Assembly: GCF_022376295.1 (NCBI RefSeq)
Contig: NZ_CP060140.1
Span: 1,616,356-1,680,355 of the forward strand
Reading direction: 5' to 3'
Source: Nodularia sphaerocarpa UHCC 0038
Lineage (GTDB): Bacteria > Cyanobacteriota > Cyanobacteriia > Cyanobacteriales > Nostocaceae
Length of the DNA stretch: 64,000 nt
In this document: positions 16,158-24,743 of the stretch, piece by piece
Layout: each line of letters starts with the position of its first letter
Numbering within the stretch: the first letter of the stretch is position 1
Notes under the pieces: model-generated
The model's input: the letters and a program-made list of their open reading frames with translations, nothing else
Databases searched by the model: none
Told to the model about the DNA's origin: nothing
Translations under genes and position numbers: made by a program

Positions 16158-18209
16158 TTATCTTGATTTTAAATCAGCGATCGCACCTTTAGTCATAGCA
16201 GCAATGGTTTTATCACTGGCTTTCGGCAAATGATAATACTTACCTGCGGCTGTTTGTGATAACTCTTTTGCAAAACCAGTAGACACAAATTTACTCTCAG
16301 TATCAATTACCAATAATTGCATCCCCAAGGCTCTAATTCTTGCCGCAATTTCTAACAATTCGGCTTTAATATCCGGTTTTTCTCCTGGTTCTAACGGTTC
16401 ACCCAAAGAACGCGCCAAGGGAATATTACCCCGCCCATCGGTGATAGCGACAATTACAACTTGCCCAATATCACCACTCATTTGGGCATTTACACCCACA
16501 CGGACGGCTTGAGTTAAACCATGTGCTAGAGGCGAACCACCTCCACAAGGTAGCCTTTCTAGACGGTTCCGGGCTAAGGCTATGGAACGTGTTGGGGGTA
16601 ATAAGACCTCTGCTTGTTCTCCTCGGAAGGGAATCAAGGCTACTTGGTCACGATTTTGATAAGCTTCTGTCAAAAGTTGTAGTACAGCACCTTTGGCTGA
16701 TTGCATCCGGTTAAGAGCCATTGAACCAGAAGCATCCACGACAAATACTACCAAGGCTCCCGCTTTGCGTACCAAACGCTTGGAACGGATATCACCTTGC
16801 TCGACAATCACCTTTTTATCTGGCTGTCTTAGCCTTCTGGCTTTTTGATAGGGAGCAGCCGCCCTCAAAGTCGCATCTACCGCAATGCGGCGGACTTTTC
16901 CTTTGGGTAACATCGGCTTAATGTAGCGTCCCCGGTCATCAGAAAAGATAATGCTGCGATTACCAGATTTGCCTTGTCGTTTCGCCATTTGGGCAAAATA
17001 AAGCACGCTCTCATCCAGAATTACCCCTTCAGGATCAAACACAAATTCCTCTGGGATGTCCGGGGGTTGTTGTTCTTGTTCTTCGTCTTCTTTATCCTGT
17101 TCTTCGGGTTCTTCGTCGTCTTCTTGTTCTTGCTGGTCGTCTTCTTCGTCTTGATTTTGTGGTGGTGGTGGTGGGGGTGGTGGTGGTTGGTCAGGTGGTG
17201 GTGTCTGCACAATTGTGGAACGTGGTACAATTACCAATTCCACAGCCCGGCGTAAATCTTCGGCGTTGACTGTTGTTCGTCCCTCCAAAGCCGCCGCAGC
17301 TTTCGCAACACGCACGGCGAATAATTCGGCGCGATGTCCCTCGACTCCACCCCGAATCGCTTCAGCTACTAAATAGCCTATTTGTTCTTGGGTGATGGTG
17401 ACTTCTTTCAACCATTCCCGCGCTAGGAGAATTTGGGTTTTCAGGGAGTCTAAGTCTTCTTCGTATTGCTGGAGGAATACTTGGGGAGATTTGGAATAGG
17501 CGATCGCCTGCTCTACAGCTGATACTCTTTGATCTAAGCCCAGAACACCATCAGCAGACAGAGAAATGGCAATTCTATCGAGTAAATGCTCTCGTAGTGC
17601 GCCTTCTTCTGGGTTATAGGTGGCTATAAATAAGGATTTGCAAGGATGCTGAAAACTAATTCCTTCCCGTTCAATTTGGTTGCGTCCCTCAGATAATACT
17701 GTTAGTAGCTGATTTGATATTTGGTCATCTAATAAATTCAGTTCATCTACATACAGCACGCCTCGGTTAGCTGAAGCGAGTAACCCCGGCTGGAATATAG
17801 TATCACCTTGCTGCACAGACTTTTCTACATCCACAGAACCCAAGAGTCTGTCTTCTGTCACTCCTAAAGGAATCTGGATAAAGGGTGCGGGAATAATTTC
17901 TGTGGGGACATCTTGAATATCTTTGTCTCCATACTCGGCGAACAGATAATCATCCCAGTCTTCTGGATGATTGAGATCGCAGTTACTAATGGAGCCTTTG
18001 ACAACTTCGATGGGTGGGAGTAAGGCGTGGATAGCACGAGCCATAACTGATTTTGCCGTACCGCGACGACCTGCGATCGCCACTCCGCCCAAACCGGGAT
18101 CCACTGCTGCTAACAGCAAGGCTATTTTAATTGCTTCTTGACCGACTACAGCTGTCAAAGGGAAGGCTGTGATTGTGGGGTTGATAGTAGGCGCGGGCAT
18201 GGTTGGCAC
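16158..18209 (-). CDS. chlD: Magnesium chelatase ATPase subunit D
   Basis: 683 residues. ChlD, with ChlI and ChlH, inserts Mg2+ into protoporphyrin IX, the first committed step of chlorophyll synthesis. An N-terminal AAA+ domain shows GRRGTAKSVMARAIH (~residues 46-60) and LYVDELNLLDD. A proline run and an acidic Glu/Asp/Gln-rich linker (~residues 340-395) follow. A C-terminal von Willebrand A domain has the MIDAS motif VVDASGSM and the downstream AITDGRGN. Unlike ChlI, ChlD often has weak ATPase motifs, but here Walker A is complete. It is monocistronic; its stop is followed at once by a heptamer array. No other Mg-chelatase subunit is in the window. Confidence 0.96.
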   Translation of the reverse strand: MPTMPAPTINPTITAFPLTAVVGQEAIKIALLLAAVDPGLGGVAIAGRRGTAKSVMARAIHALLPPIEVVKGSISNCDLNHPEDWDDYLFAEYGDKDIQDVPTEIIPAPFIQIPLGVTEDRLLGSVDVEKSVQQGDTIFQPGLLASANRGVLYVDELNLLDDQISNQLLTVLSEGRNQIEREGISFQHPCKSLFIATYNPEEGALREHLLDRIAISLSADGVLGLDQRVSAVEQAIAYSKSPQVFLQQYEEDLDSLKTQILLAREWLKEVTITQEQIGYLVAEAIRGGVEGHRAELFAVRVAKAAAALEGRTTVNAEDLRRAVELVIVPRSTIVQTPPPDQPPPPPPPPPQNQDEEDDQQEQEDDEEPEEQDKEDEEQEQQPPDIPEEFVFDPEGVILDESVLYFAQMAKRQGKSGNRSIIFSDDRGRYIKPMLPKGKVRRIAVDATLRAAAPYQKARRLRQPDKKVIVEQGDIRSKRLVRKAGALVVFVVDASGSMALNRMQSAKGAVLQLLTEAYQNRDQVALIPFRGEQAEVLLPPTRSIALARNRLERLPCGGGSPLAHGLTQAVRVGVNAQMSGDIGQVVIVAITDGRGNIPLARSLGEPLEPGEKPDIKAELLEIAARIRALGMQLLVIDTESKFVSTGFAKELSQTAAGKYYHLPKASDKTIAAMTKGAIADLKSR

Positions 18210-18440
18210 AATAACGAGTCTCGACTTTTAGGATAGCAATTTTTGGCACATTTTGAAAGCGATTCCCACTTCAATATGCATCTTGCAATCTGCCCCTACA
18301 AGAATTATTCGACCACAGATATAGACGCATTAGCGGCTTGCCCTAGGCTACACAGATGAACACAGATGATATAAATAATAGTGCCTAGCAGACTAGGAAA
18401 CGCGATATGCCTGGGCGTGCTTGCTCTCAATTCAGGATAA

Positions 18441-19457
18441 TTATTTCAGTTGATATTTCACGCCTATGGTTTCGTCAATTTTGCGGACTATTTCCCACTT
18501 GTCTTTGTAGGTAACGGGCAAAAATTGTTCTTGTTTATGTTTACTAAATTCTTTTTCTAGGCGAGTTCCTTGCCAATTAAAACTAAAGAAAGCTGCTTGA
18601 ATTTTTTCTACTAGTTTTGGTTCGAGGTTGTAGCTGTAGCCGTAAGCTGTTGTAGGGAAGGTTGGAGAAGTATAAAGAACCCGCAGTTGAGAACAATCTG
18701 CTACACCTCTAGCACACATCCGAATTTTGACTCCGTTAGAAATAGCAGCAGCTTCGTAATCTTTGTTTTGTACTCCCAAAATCGAATTATCATGCATCCC
18801 AGAAAAAGCTTTTTTGTAGTCTTTACCAGCTTTCAAACCAAACTCGGCTTTCAAAAGTGCAGCTGGAGCTTTGTAGCCGGAATTAGAGGTTTCAGTGGTA
18901 AAGGCTAGTTGTCTACCTTTGATATCTTCGATTTTTTGAATGTCACTATCATTGTAGGTGATGATTTCCATTTGATAGCCAAATGAACCGTCTTTAGCTG
19001 ACATGATGGCAAAAGGCACAAAACCCGCAGCGTTGACAGCTAAGGGCGTGCTACCTGTGTTAAAGCCTGCTATGTGCAGGCGACCGTCTCGCATTGCTTT
19101 TAGTTGGGCGAGGTTGGAATCAACTGCGAAGAAGGAAACTTTTTTGCCGGTTACTTTTTCGAGATGGGCGATAAATTCTGCCCAAATTTCCTTGTACGAT
19201 GCGGGGTTTTCTAGGGGAGTGTAGGCAAAAACCAGAGTATCTGGATTCACAAATTCGGCTGGGTTTGTGGGGGGATCTGCAACTAAATCACCTGTGCGAT
19301 CGCAAAACTTTACATCCAATTGACCACGAAAGCAATTAGTTGGTGCTGAACCTGCTCTATTAGTAGCTGATTTGACGTTTGAACAAGCAGTAGATAAAGC
19401 AATTAAACAAATAGCGATCGCCTGATGCCAAAAAAACTGCCCAGAATGGTTTTTCAT
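18441..19457 (-). CDS. Phosphate/phosphite/phosphonate-type ABC substrate-binding lipoprotein (PhnD family)
   Basis: 338 residues. A lipoprotein signal (IALSTACSN, lipobox Cys at ~25) anchors it to the outer face of the plasma membrane. The mature part is a type II periplasmic-binding fold of the PhnD/PtxB type: LVFAYTPLENPASYKEIWAEF, GRLHIAGFNTGSTPLAV, DIKGRQLAFTTETSNSGYKAP and SGMHDNSILGVQNKDYEAAAIS. No permease or ATPase gene adjoins it, so it is a solitary binding protein whose partners must be elsewhere. The ligand (phosphonate, phosphite or phosphate) cannot be decided. About 230 bp separate it from chlD and hold a divergent TATAGC-type repeat near 18259-18410. Confidence 0.85.
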   Translation of the reverse strand: MKNHSGQFFWHQAIAICLIALSTACSNVKSATNRAGSAPTNCFRGQLDVKFCDRTGDLVADPPTNPAEFVNPDTLVFAYTPLENPASYKEIWAEFIAHLEKVTGKKVSFFAVDSNLAQLKAMRDGRLHIAGFNTGSTPLAVNAAGFVPFAIMSAKDGSFGYQMEIITYNDSDIQKIEDIKGRQLAFTTETSNSGYKAPAALLKAEFGLKAGKDYKKAFSGMHDNSILGVQNKDYEAAAISNGVKIRMCARGVADCSQLRVLYTSPTFPTTAYGYSYNLEPKLVEKIQAAFFSFNWQGTRLEKEFSKHKQEQFLPVTYKDKWEIVRKIDETIGVKYQLK

Positions 19458-19649
19458 AACCGTTGCTTAACAGATTGAAACTTTGCTAATATTTTCATTA
19501 GCATAAAAAAGTTTTTTCTTGATATAAGAATTATTAACTTTTTGCAATTTTGTTATGTCTTCAGCGCCCTATCCGTTGCTATGATCAAAAAATATGAAAA
19601 TCCATGAGGTAAATTTACAAAAAAGTTTATTGTGATCGATATTTTTGAT

Positions 19650-20837
19650 TCATTCTAGTTCCAAAGGCATAGTTACTGTGAATGTAGAACCTACTCCTAC
19701 TTCGGAAACTAAATCAATTTTACCTTGTAATAATTTTACTAAACGAGTAACTATGGCTAATCCCAACCCTGTACTATCAGGAAGATAAGACCGATTACCT
19801 GAATTAGCGCGAAAGTAGGGTTCAAAGATTTGGCTTTGGTTTTCTGGTGTAATTCCAATTCCCGTGTCAGAAACTGCTATTGACCATTGATTATGATCCA
19901 GCAAATGACATTGGATAGCAACAGTCCCTGACTCTGTATATCGAATTGCATTACTCACCAGATTAGTCATAATCTGTTGTAATTGATATTCATCTGTAAC
20001 TACTTTTTCCGGGATGCTATCGTAATCGACGATCACTTGTAATTTTTTTTCATCAGCTAAAGGCTGAAACATTTCACATATACTATCGATTAATTCCCGG
20101 ACATTAATCAGTACAGGATTAAGTTTTGTCTGACCTGCATCAAACCGCGAAATTTCGAGGACATCGTTAATTAAACGGAGTAATTGTCTACCATTGCGTA
20201 AAACGCGCTCAATATGTTCAATATTGGCGTAGTTATCTTTGAGTTCTGGCTTTTTTCGTTGTTGGCGTAAAAATAAATCTGAGTAACCAATAATCGAACT
20301 TAAAGGATGTTTCAGATCATGGGCGAGTTGAGAAATATGCTCTTGATTGGCGAGAACCAAGCGATTGAGTTGCTGATTATGCAGCACTAATGATGAATAT
20401 AAATGCTTAAATTCCTCTAAACGTTCTCCAATATAACTATGAACACACTGAGCGATCGCTTCATCTATGACAGCATCAATTAAACGCATCGAACGGATAA
20501 TTTCTGAAGGTGTTCCCTTCAATAATTGTGATTCAAGAGTATCAAATATTACCTCTCTTAACAGATGGTATTCATGAGTAATTTCTGCGGGATCAAAGCC
20601 TTGTTTAGCCCGAAGTATTCCATGATCCCAACTTGCCGTAATTATAGACTGAATATCACTACTCTGAGACTTGGACAGCACAGTTACCATTGCTTTTAAC
20701 ACATCGGGAAGATGATTTTGGATTGCTGTATAAGGTAAGTCTTCCGCACTTTCAATTTTTCTATCTTGAAGAACGGCTGCAACCCATTCTTGGAGAATGC
20801 TATCAGCATTTTCAGCCAGTAATAGACTAAAATCCAT
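19650..20837 (-). CDS. Sensor histidine kinase with RsbRD-like N-terminal domain
   Basis: 395 residues. The first ~150 resemble the RsbRD_N helical globin-like sensor (LLAENADSILQEWVAAVLQD). A HisKA domain follows with the phospho-acceptor His in HISQLAHDLKHPLSSIIGYSD, about residue 173. The HATPase domain has the N box TNLVSNAIRYTESG, the G1 box VSDTGIGI and the G2 box GLGLAIV. No membrane segment is visible, so it is a soluble kinase. No response regulator is adjacent; it is an orphan kinase. Confidence 0.9.
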   Translation of the reverse strand: MDFSLLLAENADSILQEWVAAVLQDRKIESAEDLPYTAIQNHLPDVLKAMVTVLSKSQSSDIQSIITASWDHGILRAKQGFDPAEITHEYHLLREVIFDTLESQLLKGTPSEIIRSMRLIDAVIDEAIAQCVHSYIGERLEEFKHLYSSLVLHNQQLNRLVLANQEHISQLAHDLKHPLSSIIGYSDLFLRQQRKKPELKDNYANIEHIERVLRNGRQLLRLINDVLEISRFDAGQTKLNPVLINVRELIDSICEMFQPLADEKKLQVIVDYDSIPEKVVTDEYQLQQIMTNLVSNAIRYTESGTVAIQCHLLDHNQWSIAVSDTGIGITPENQSQIFEPYFRANSGNRSYLPDSTGLGLAIVTRLVKLLQGKIDLVSEVGVGSTFTVTMPLELE

Positions 20838-21171
20838 TATTTTTAACTGCGTCTGGAGTAGATGAGTAAACTTATATATACAATAATTTTAGCGAGTGTA
20901 GTAAAGATTAACAAAATTAGTTATGGAGTTTAAAGGCTAAAAATATCTCTTGCCTGATTTGATAGCAATTCAGTCATAACTCTTTTCCTGGATAGACTGG
21001 GAAAAGCGCTGTATAATATATATCTTTTTCTATCAGCTACTCAACTAAACACAACTCAATAAGATGTACAATCAAATATCAAAATTATTTATTATACTCT
21101 TAATTAAAGTATATAATAAATTTTCGGCAACCTAATCATAATAGTGATAAATTAGACTATTATTAATTTAG

Positions 21172-21300
21172 TGGGTAGCCTAATTCAAATTCATCAAAAC
21201 TGGATTTGGAACGGAGGAACCAATGTTTGGGGCTAATCTTAACGAGAGACACCTTCCAGTCTTAGCCCGTCAGCTAACTCCGTCGGCAATGGAAGGAACT
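21172..21300 (+). promoter_or_regulatory. c-di-AMP riboswitch (ydaO-yuaA type)
   Basis: The segment reproduces the conserved core of the ydaO-yuaA aptamer: ACGGAGGAACCA, then TTTGGGGCTAATC, a variable stem (AGACACCTTCCAGTCTTAGC), then CCCGTCAGCTAACTCCGTCG and GGCAATGGAAGGA. These are the blocks that form the two c-di-AMP pockets in known structures. It lies about 140 nt before the universal-stress-protein start. In most known cases c-di-AMP binding lowers expression of potassium or osmolyte transport and cell-wall genes. A candidate terminator follows at 21361-21390. An ATG at 21223 with a GGAGG in front lies inside the aptamer and opens 43 codons; I attribute this to the conserved RNA sequence. 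Confidence 0.93.
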
Positions 21301-21360
21301 CCCAAAACTTTGGCTTTAACACCAGTTGTTATTGGGGTTTCTTTGCGGATATGACTTGTT

Positions 21361-21390
21361 TATCCTCTGGGATAGAGGCTATCCGTTTTT
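21361..21390 (+). terminator. Candidate riboswitch-controlled terminator
   Basis: Stem GGATAG (21370-21375) with CTATCC (21379-21384), loop AGG, then G and five T. An overlapping alternative stem, TATCC (21361-21365) with GGATA (21370-21374), is mutually exclusive with it and could act as an antiterminator. It sits between the c-di-AMP aptamer and the coding region. Confidence 0.6.
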
Positions 21391-21438
21391 AACCTACTTC
21401 TCATTCACCATTCCTTTCTTTGGGGAGAAGTTCAAATT

Positions 21439-22089
21439 GTGAAAATCAAGCCAATGTTAGTGCGTTTGCAAAGCGCCATCGGTCGAGATGACTTAATTGA
21501 GCAAATGGTATTATTACCAGAGCCAAAAAAACCTTTTTCTCCAGAAGTTCAAGCTGTTAACATAATCGTTGCTTATAATGCTTCGCCTAATAGTCATACT
21601 GCACTCGATTTAGCCTTCTGCATTGCCCACCAAACGCGTTTAGCTACAAATGCACAAGTGAACGTGCAAGCCGTTTATGTAGTAGAAAATCACGATCAGA
21701 ATCAGTTTGTAGATTTGTCGAATTTTACGCCACCTCTGCCGAATTTAGAATGTCCAGTCAGTGCAGTATCAAGCTTTGATATCCCCGTCTTAACTCAATC
21801 AAAATTAAGAGGAATGACACAATGTTTACCAGAAAAAACCATTGTTCCTCTCCAAGAAGCCGACAAAATTATTTGGCAAGCACGAAGCCTAGCTGAAGAA
21901 TGGCAAGGTTCTTTTAAATCTCATCTGCGGTTTGGTTGCGTCGCGACAGAACTGAAAAAAGTTGTGCAATTGGAAGCTGCTGATATCTTGTTTTTGGGAT
22001 GTAAGTCTGTTAATCATTCCATGATCAAAATACTAGGTTCTAATTTTCCCTGTGCCATTTTAGGTATACCCAATGGTATTGATGAATAA
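21439..22089 (+). CDS. Universal stress protein (UspA family)
   Basis: 216 residues from a GTG start preceded by GGGGAG. After ~40 N-terminal residues comes a UspA fold: VNIIVAYNASPNSHTALDLAFCIA, which carries the first strand and helix, and near the end AADILFLGCKSVNHSMIKILGSNFPCAILGI, where the usual nucleotide-binding G-x2-G-x9-G is altered (GCKS..NHSMIKILGSN). It is a soluble regulator. It is the first gene after the c-di-AMP riboswitch and precedes an ion transporter, which suggests a role in regulating that transporter; USP partners for transporters are known, but here this is inference. Confidence 0.82.
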   Translation: MKIKPMLVRLQSAIGRDDLIEQMVLLPEPKKPFSPEVQAVNIIVAYNASPNSHTALDLAFCIAHQTRLATNAQVNVQAVYVVENHDQNQFVDLSNFTPPLPNLECPVSAVSSFDIPVLTQSKLRGMTQCLPEKTIVPLQEADKIIWQARSLAEEWQGSFKSHLRFGCVATELKKVVQLEAADILFLGCKSVNHSMIKILGSNFPCAILGIPNGIDE

Positions 22090-22139
22090 TTCCTGTGCCA
22101 ATACTGTTCGGTTAAGCAAATTCGTGAGCCGAAAACCCT

Positions 22140-22169
22140 TGTAGAGACGTTCCATGGAACGTCTCTACA
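22140..22169. repeat. 30-bp perfect palindrome (TGTAGAGACGTT family)
   Basis: A perfect 30-bp palindrome with arms TGTAGAGACGTTCC and centre ATGG. Relatives occur at 23689-23718, 24606-24635, 35236-35263 and 48667-48696. It could form a stable RNA hairpin between the stress protein gene and the transporter gene. Confidence 0.9.
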
Positions 22170-22236
22170 TTCCTTAACCGAAAAGTATTGATTCCTGTGC
22201 AGGATTCTAGGAATTTTTAATCAGATTAAAAAAGCG

Positions 22237-22268
22237 GAAAAAGTCACCTATATATAAGTGGCTTTTTC
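22237..22268 (+). terminator. Stem-loop with T-run between the stress protein and transporter genes
   Basis: GAAAAAGTCAC (22237-22247) pairs with GTGGCTTTTTC (22258-22268) over 11 positions with one G-T wobble and a 10-nt loop. The T-rich descending arm gives it terminator character. It may uncouple transcription of the two genes or act in attenuation. Confidence 0.6.
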
Positions 22269-22306
22269 TCTAACATACAACTTCGTTAAACTGCCAGAGG
22301 TATAGC

Positions 22307-23644
22307 GTGGAAAATTGGCAAGCAGTTTTCAGTTTGTTCATTTTTATCAGTGTAATTGTCTTACTAATAACGGAATGGGTGCATTTAACTATTGCTGCCT
22401 TTTTGGGAGCATTATTGTTAGTTTTTGCTAACGTCATGACTTTACCAGAAGCGATTGGTTACATTAGTAAAAGTCATGGAACACTGGGTTTATTTTTCGG
22501 AGTTATGGTATTTGTGCGAGCCTTTGAGTCTACTAAAATATTTGATTATTTAGCGACTCAAATAGTGCTATTAGCTAAGGGTGAAGGCAAGCGTCTATTA
22601 CTTGGTATTGTGGGAATTGTCACTCCCATTTGTGCAGTTTTACCCAATGCTACAACAGTGATGTTATTAGCACCGTTAATTCCACCAATGGCGCAAGAAT
22701 TAGGGATAAATTTTGTACCTTTACTGATTTTAATGGTCTTTGTTGCTAATAGTGCGGGACTGCTAACACTCGTTGGTGATCCAGCTACCTTTATTGTGGG
22801 AGATGCAGTTAATATTAGCTTTATAGATTATTTATGGAACTTAAGTTTAGGGGGAGTAATTGCGGTTGGTGTTGTGATATTATCACTACCAATTTTATTC
22901 CGAAAAATTTGGAATACGAAACTAGAAACTTTGTCAGAACTCCCACACCCACAAATCAATCATCCACGAGTTCTGACTGTGGGTGCAGTGATTGTAGCTT
23001 TAGTATTAATCTTTTTTGTAATTGGGGAATCTTTGCCTATACCTATTTCACCTGCGGCTGCGGCTTTACTAGGTGCAGCTTTAGCTTTGCTGCTATCTCA
23101 CCATAGCAAAATTGATTCTGTGAATAATATATTGCGAGATGTAGACTGGAGTACATTAATCTTTTTCATGAGTATTTTTGTGTTAATTGGAGGGCTGGAA
23201 AAAACCGGAATAATTAATGGTTTATCTGGAATATTTGCCGCAATTCTGGGTAAAAATATTTTCTTGGGTTCTTTAGCTTTGTTATTTTTTGTGGGGATAT
23301 TATCTAGCTTGATACCCAATATTCCCTTAGTAGTAGGGATGGTTCCCTTACTAAAACAATATATCGTCACTGTCGGATTAGCACCTGCGGAAGTTTTAGC
23401 CCCAGATTTTATGGGTCAGTTTCCCCCAGAAGTGCTACCACTGTTTTACGCTATGATGTTTGGTGCGACTTTAGGAGGAAATGGCACATTAGTGGGAGCA
23501 TCTTCTAATATCGTAGCCGCAGGTATTGCGGAACAACACGGACGACGCATTTCGTTTAAAACTTTTCTCCATTATGGGATTCCTGTGATGCTTGTGCAAC
23601 TGGTGGCGTTAGCATTGTATGTAATGGTGCGTTTTCTTTTTTGA
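22307..23644 (+). CDS. ArsB/NhaD-type (IT superfamily, SLC13-like) ion transporter
   Basis: 445 residues, about 11-12 membrane helices, starting at GTG after an AGAGG site. Two related halves are visible. The re-entrant-loop signatures are PICAVLPNATTVMLLAPLI followed by ANSAGLLTLVGDP, and SLIPNIPLVVGMVPLL followed by GATLGGNGTLVGASSN. This pattern fits the ArsB/NhaD/OCA2 branch of the ion transporter superfamily, whose members move Na+/H+, arsenite or organic anions. The substrate is not readable from the sequence. Position behind a c-di-AMP riboswitch and a stress protein favours an ion or osmotic role. Two stem-loops (22140, 22237) separate it from the first gene. Confidence 0.88.
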   Translation: MENWQAVFSLFIFISVIVLLITEWVHLTIAAFLGALLLVFANVMTLPEAIGYISKSHGTLGLFFGVMVFVRAFESTKIFDYLATQIVLLAKGEGKRLLLGIVGIVTPICAVLPNATTVMLLAPLIPPMAQELGINFVPLLILMVFVANSAGLLTLVGDPATFIVGDAVNISFIDYLWNLSLGGVIAVGVVILSLPILFRKIWNTKLETLSELPHPQINHPRVLTVGAVIVALVLIFFVIGESLPIPISPAAAALLGAALALLLSHHSKIDSVNNILRDVDWSTLIFFMSIFVLIGGLEKTGIINGLSGIFAAILGKNIFLGSLALLFFVGILSSLIPNIPLVVGMVPLLKQYIVTVGLAPAEVLAPDFMGQFPPEVLPLFYAMMFGATLGGNGTLVGASSNIVAAGIAEQHGRRISFKTFLHYGIPVMLVQLVALALYVMVRFLF

Positions 23645-23657
23645 TATTATCAAAAAA

Positions 23658-23766
23658 TGGCGTTGCTGAAACCAGGTATGAATTTAAATGTAGAGACGTT
23701 CCATGGAACGTCTCTACAGGGGTTTTGACATGATCACAAATCGTGTTCATACTTCAAATCAGCAAC
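23658..23766. mobile_element. MITE-like element, family TGGCGTTGCTGA, copy 1
   Basis: A non-coding element of about 109 bp beginning TGGCGTTGCTGA and ending in a degraded TCAGCAAC. It contains the 30-bp palindrome at 23689-23718. Its body (GACATGATCACAAATC, TTCATACTTCAAATCAGC) is nearly identical to copy 2 at 24575-24687. Confidence 0.8.
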
Positions 23767-23882
23767 TCTCAAAAAAGATAGCTGTTCAAAAGGCGGTAAC
23801 CAGTTTTGGTTCCGCCTGCTCAAAACTATTTATTGAGGAGTTAATTAGTGTCAGATTTTAACTCCTCATGCCATGTTAATGA

Positions 23883-24095
23883 CTAATATTTAATCAGGTG
23901 GAGTATGTCCCGTAAGACACTATATCCAGCTAAATCCCACAGTAAGTAAGCCAAAAAGCCAATCATTGCAAGCCGACCATTCCACAGTTCGGCTTGAGGA
24001 TTAAAACCAAACAGAAATGCGTTGCGGTCTACACCGTTATAAGCTTTAGCAACTGGTGGTAAATCAGTGGAAGGACGAGTTTCTCTAGTTTCCAT
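23883..24095 (-). CDS. High-light-inducible protein (HLIP/SCP), copy 1
   Basis: 70 residues with one membrane helix. It carries the chlorophyll-binding signature ExxNGRxAMxGF as ELWNGRLAMIGF. HLIPs bind chlorophyll and carotenoid and quench excess energy in the thylakoid membrane. It is about 90% identical to the next gene, 42 nt away on the same strand, from which it arose by tandem duplication. The downstream position suggests co-transcription. Confidence 0.93.
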   Translation of the reverse strand: METRETRPSTDLPPVAKAYNGVDRNAFLFGFNPQAELWNGRLAMIGFLAYLLWDLAGYSVLRDILHLIKY

Positions 24096-24137
24096 TTTTT
24101 ACTCCAAAATCAAACTAATTCTTCAGTATTTTCAGCG

Positions 24138-24350
24138 TTAATAACCAATGAGATGTAGCACGTCCCGCAGAACGCTATATCCAGCTAAATCCCAAAGTAA
24201 ATAAGCCAAAAAGCCAATCATTGCGAAGCGACCATTCCACAGTTCGGCTTGAGGATTAAAACCAAATAGAAATGCATTGCGGTCTCTACCATTGTATTCC
24301 AACGCAACTGGTGGTAAATCAGTGGAAGGGCGAGTTTCTCGAGTTTCCAT
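24138..24350 (-). CDS. High-light-inducible protein (HLIP/SCP), copy 2
   Basis: 70 residues, ELWNGRFAMIGF signature, first gene of a tandem pair. It differs from the neighbouring copy in a few residues (ALEYNGRDRN against AKAYNGVDRN, and HLIGY against HLIKY). Expected to sit in thylakoids and protect photosystems or chlorophyll-synthesis complexes. Confidence 0.93.
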   Translation of the reverse strand: METRETRPSTDLPPVALEYNGRDRNAFLFGFNPQAELWNGRFAMIGFLAYLLWDLAGYSVLRDVLHLIGY

Positions 24351-24568
24351 GTTTTTGTCCTAAATCATTTATTGCTTAACTTAAATTTACCTTTTAATCA
24401 GTGACTTGCTTTCCATCTGTAGGTACAAACTACACACACCTCTTGGGGACGATTATCAGAAACTTATCAGGATGGGCAAATCCATCTTGAGGAGGTGATG
24501 AAAAGCCTAATTATAAATAAATGTAAATTAACACTTGAGACCAGAGCATATTTCGATGATTTAAATAA

Positions 24569-24693
24569 ATGAAATGGCGTTGCCCAAATCAACTATAAAT
24601 TAAAATGTAGAGACGTTCCATGTCACGTCTCTACAGGGGTTCTGACATGATCACAAATCCTGTTCATACTTCAAATCAGCAACGCCAATGAAA
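24569..24693. mobile_element. MITE-like element, family TGGCGTTGCTGA, copy 2, with target duplication
   Basis: The element runs from 24575 (TGGCGTTGC) to 24687 (TCAGCAACGCCA), ends that are inverted repeats of one another. ATGAAA flanks it on both sides (24569-24574 and 24688-24693), a likely target-site duplication. A central imperfect palindrome lies at 24606-24635. There is no open frame, so it must be moved in trans. The remainder of the 24351-24864 gap holds the left end of the IS element. Confidence 0.82.
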
Positions 24694-24743
24694 TTGTGGT
24701 GATCACTGATCAGAAAATAGTAGCTATGACCCTATAAATTATG

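Noticed and set aside
17021..17255. Frames rich in His/Thr or Trp/Phe on either strand over chlD
   Set aside because: They are out-of-frame readings of the proline run and acidic linker of ChlD.
21223..21354. 43-codon frame with a good GGAGG site
   Set aside because: It lies within the c-di-AMP aptamer; the GGAGGAACCA is part of the conserved RNA core, and the peptide has no family resemblance.
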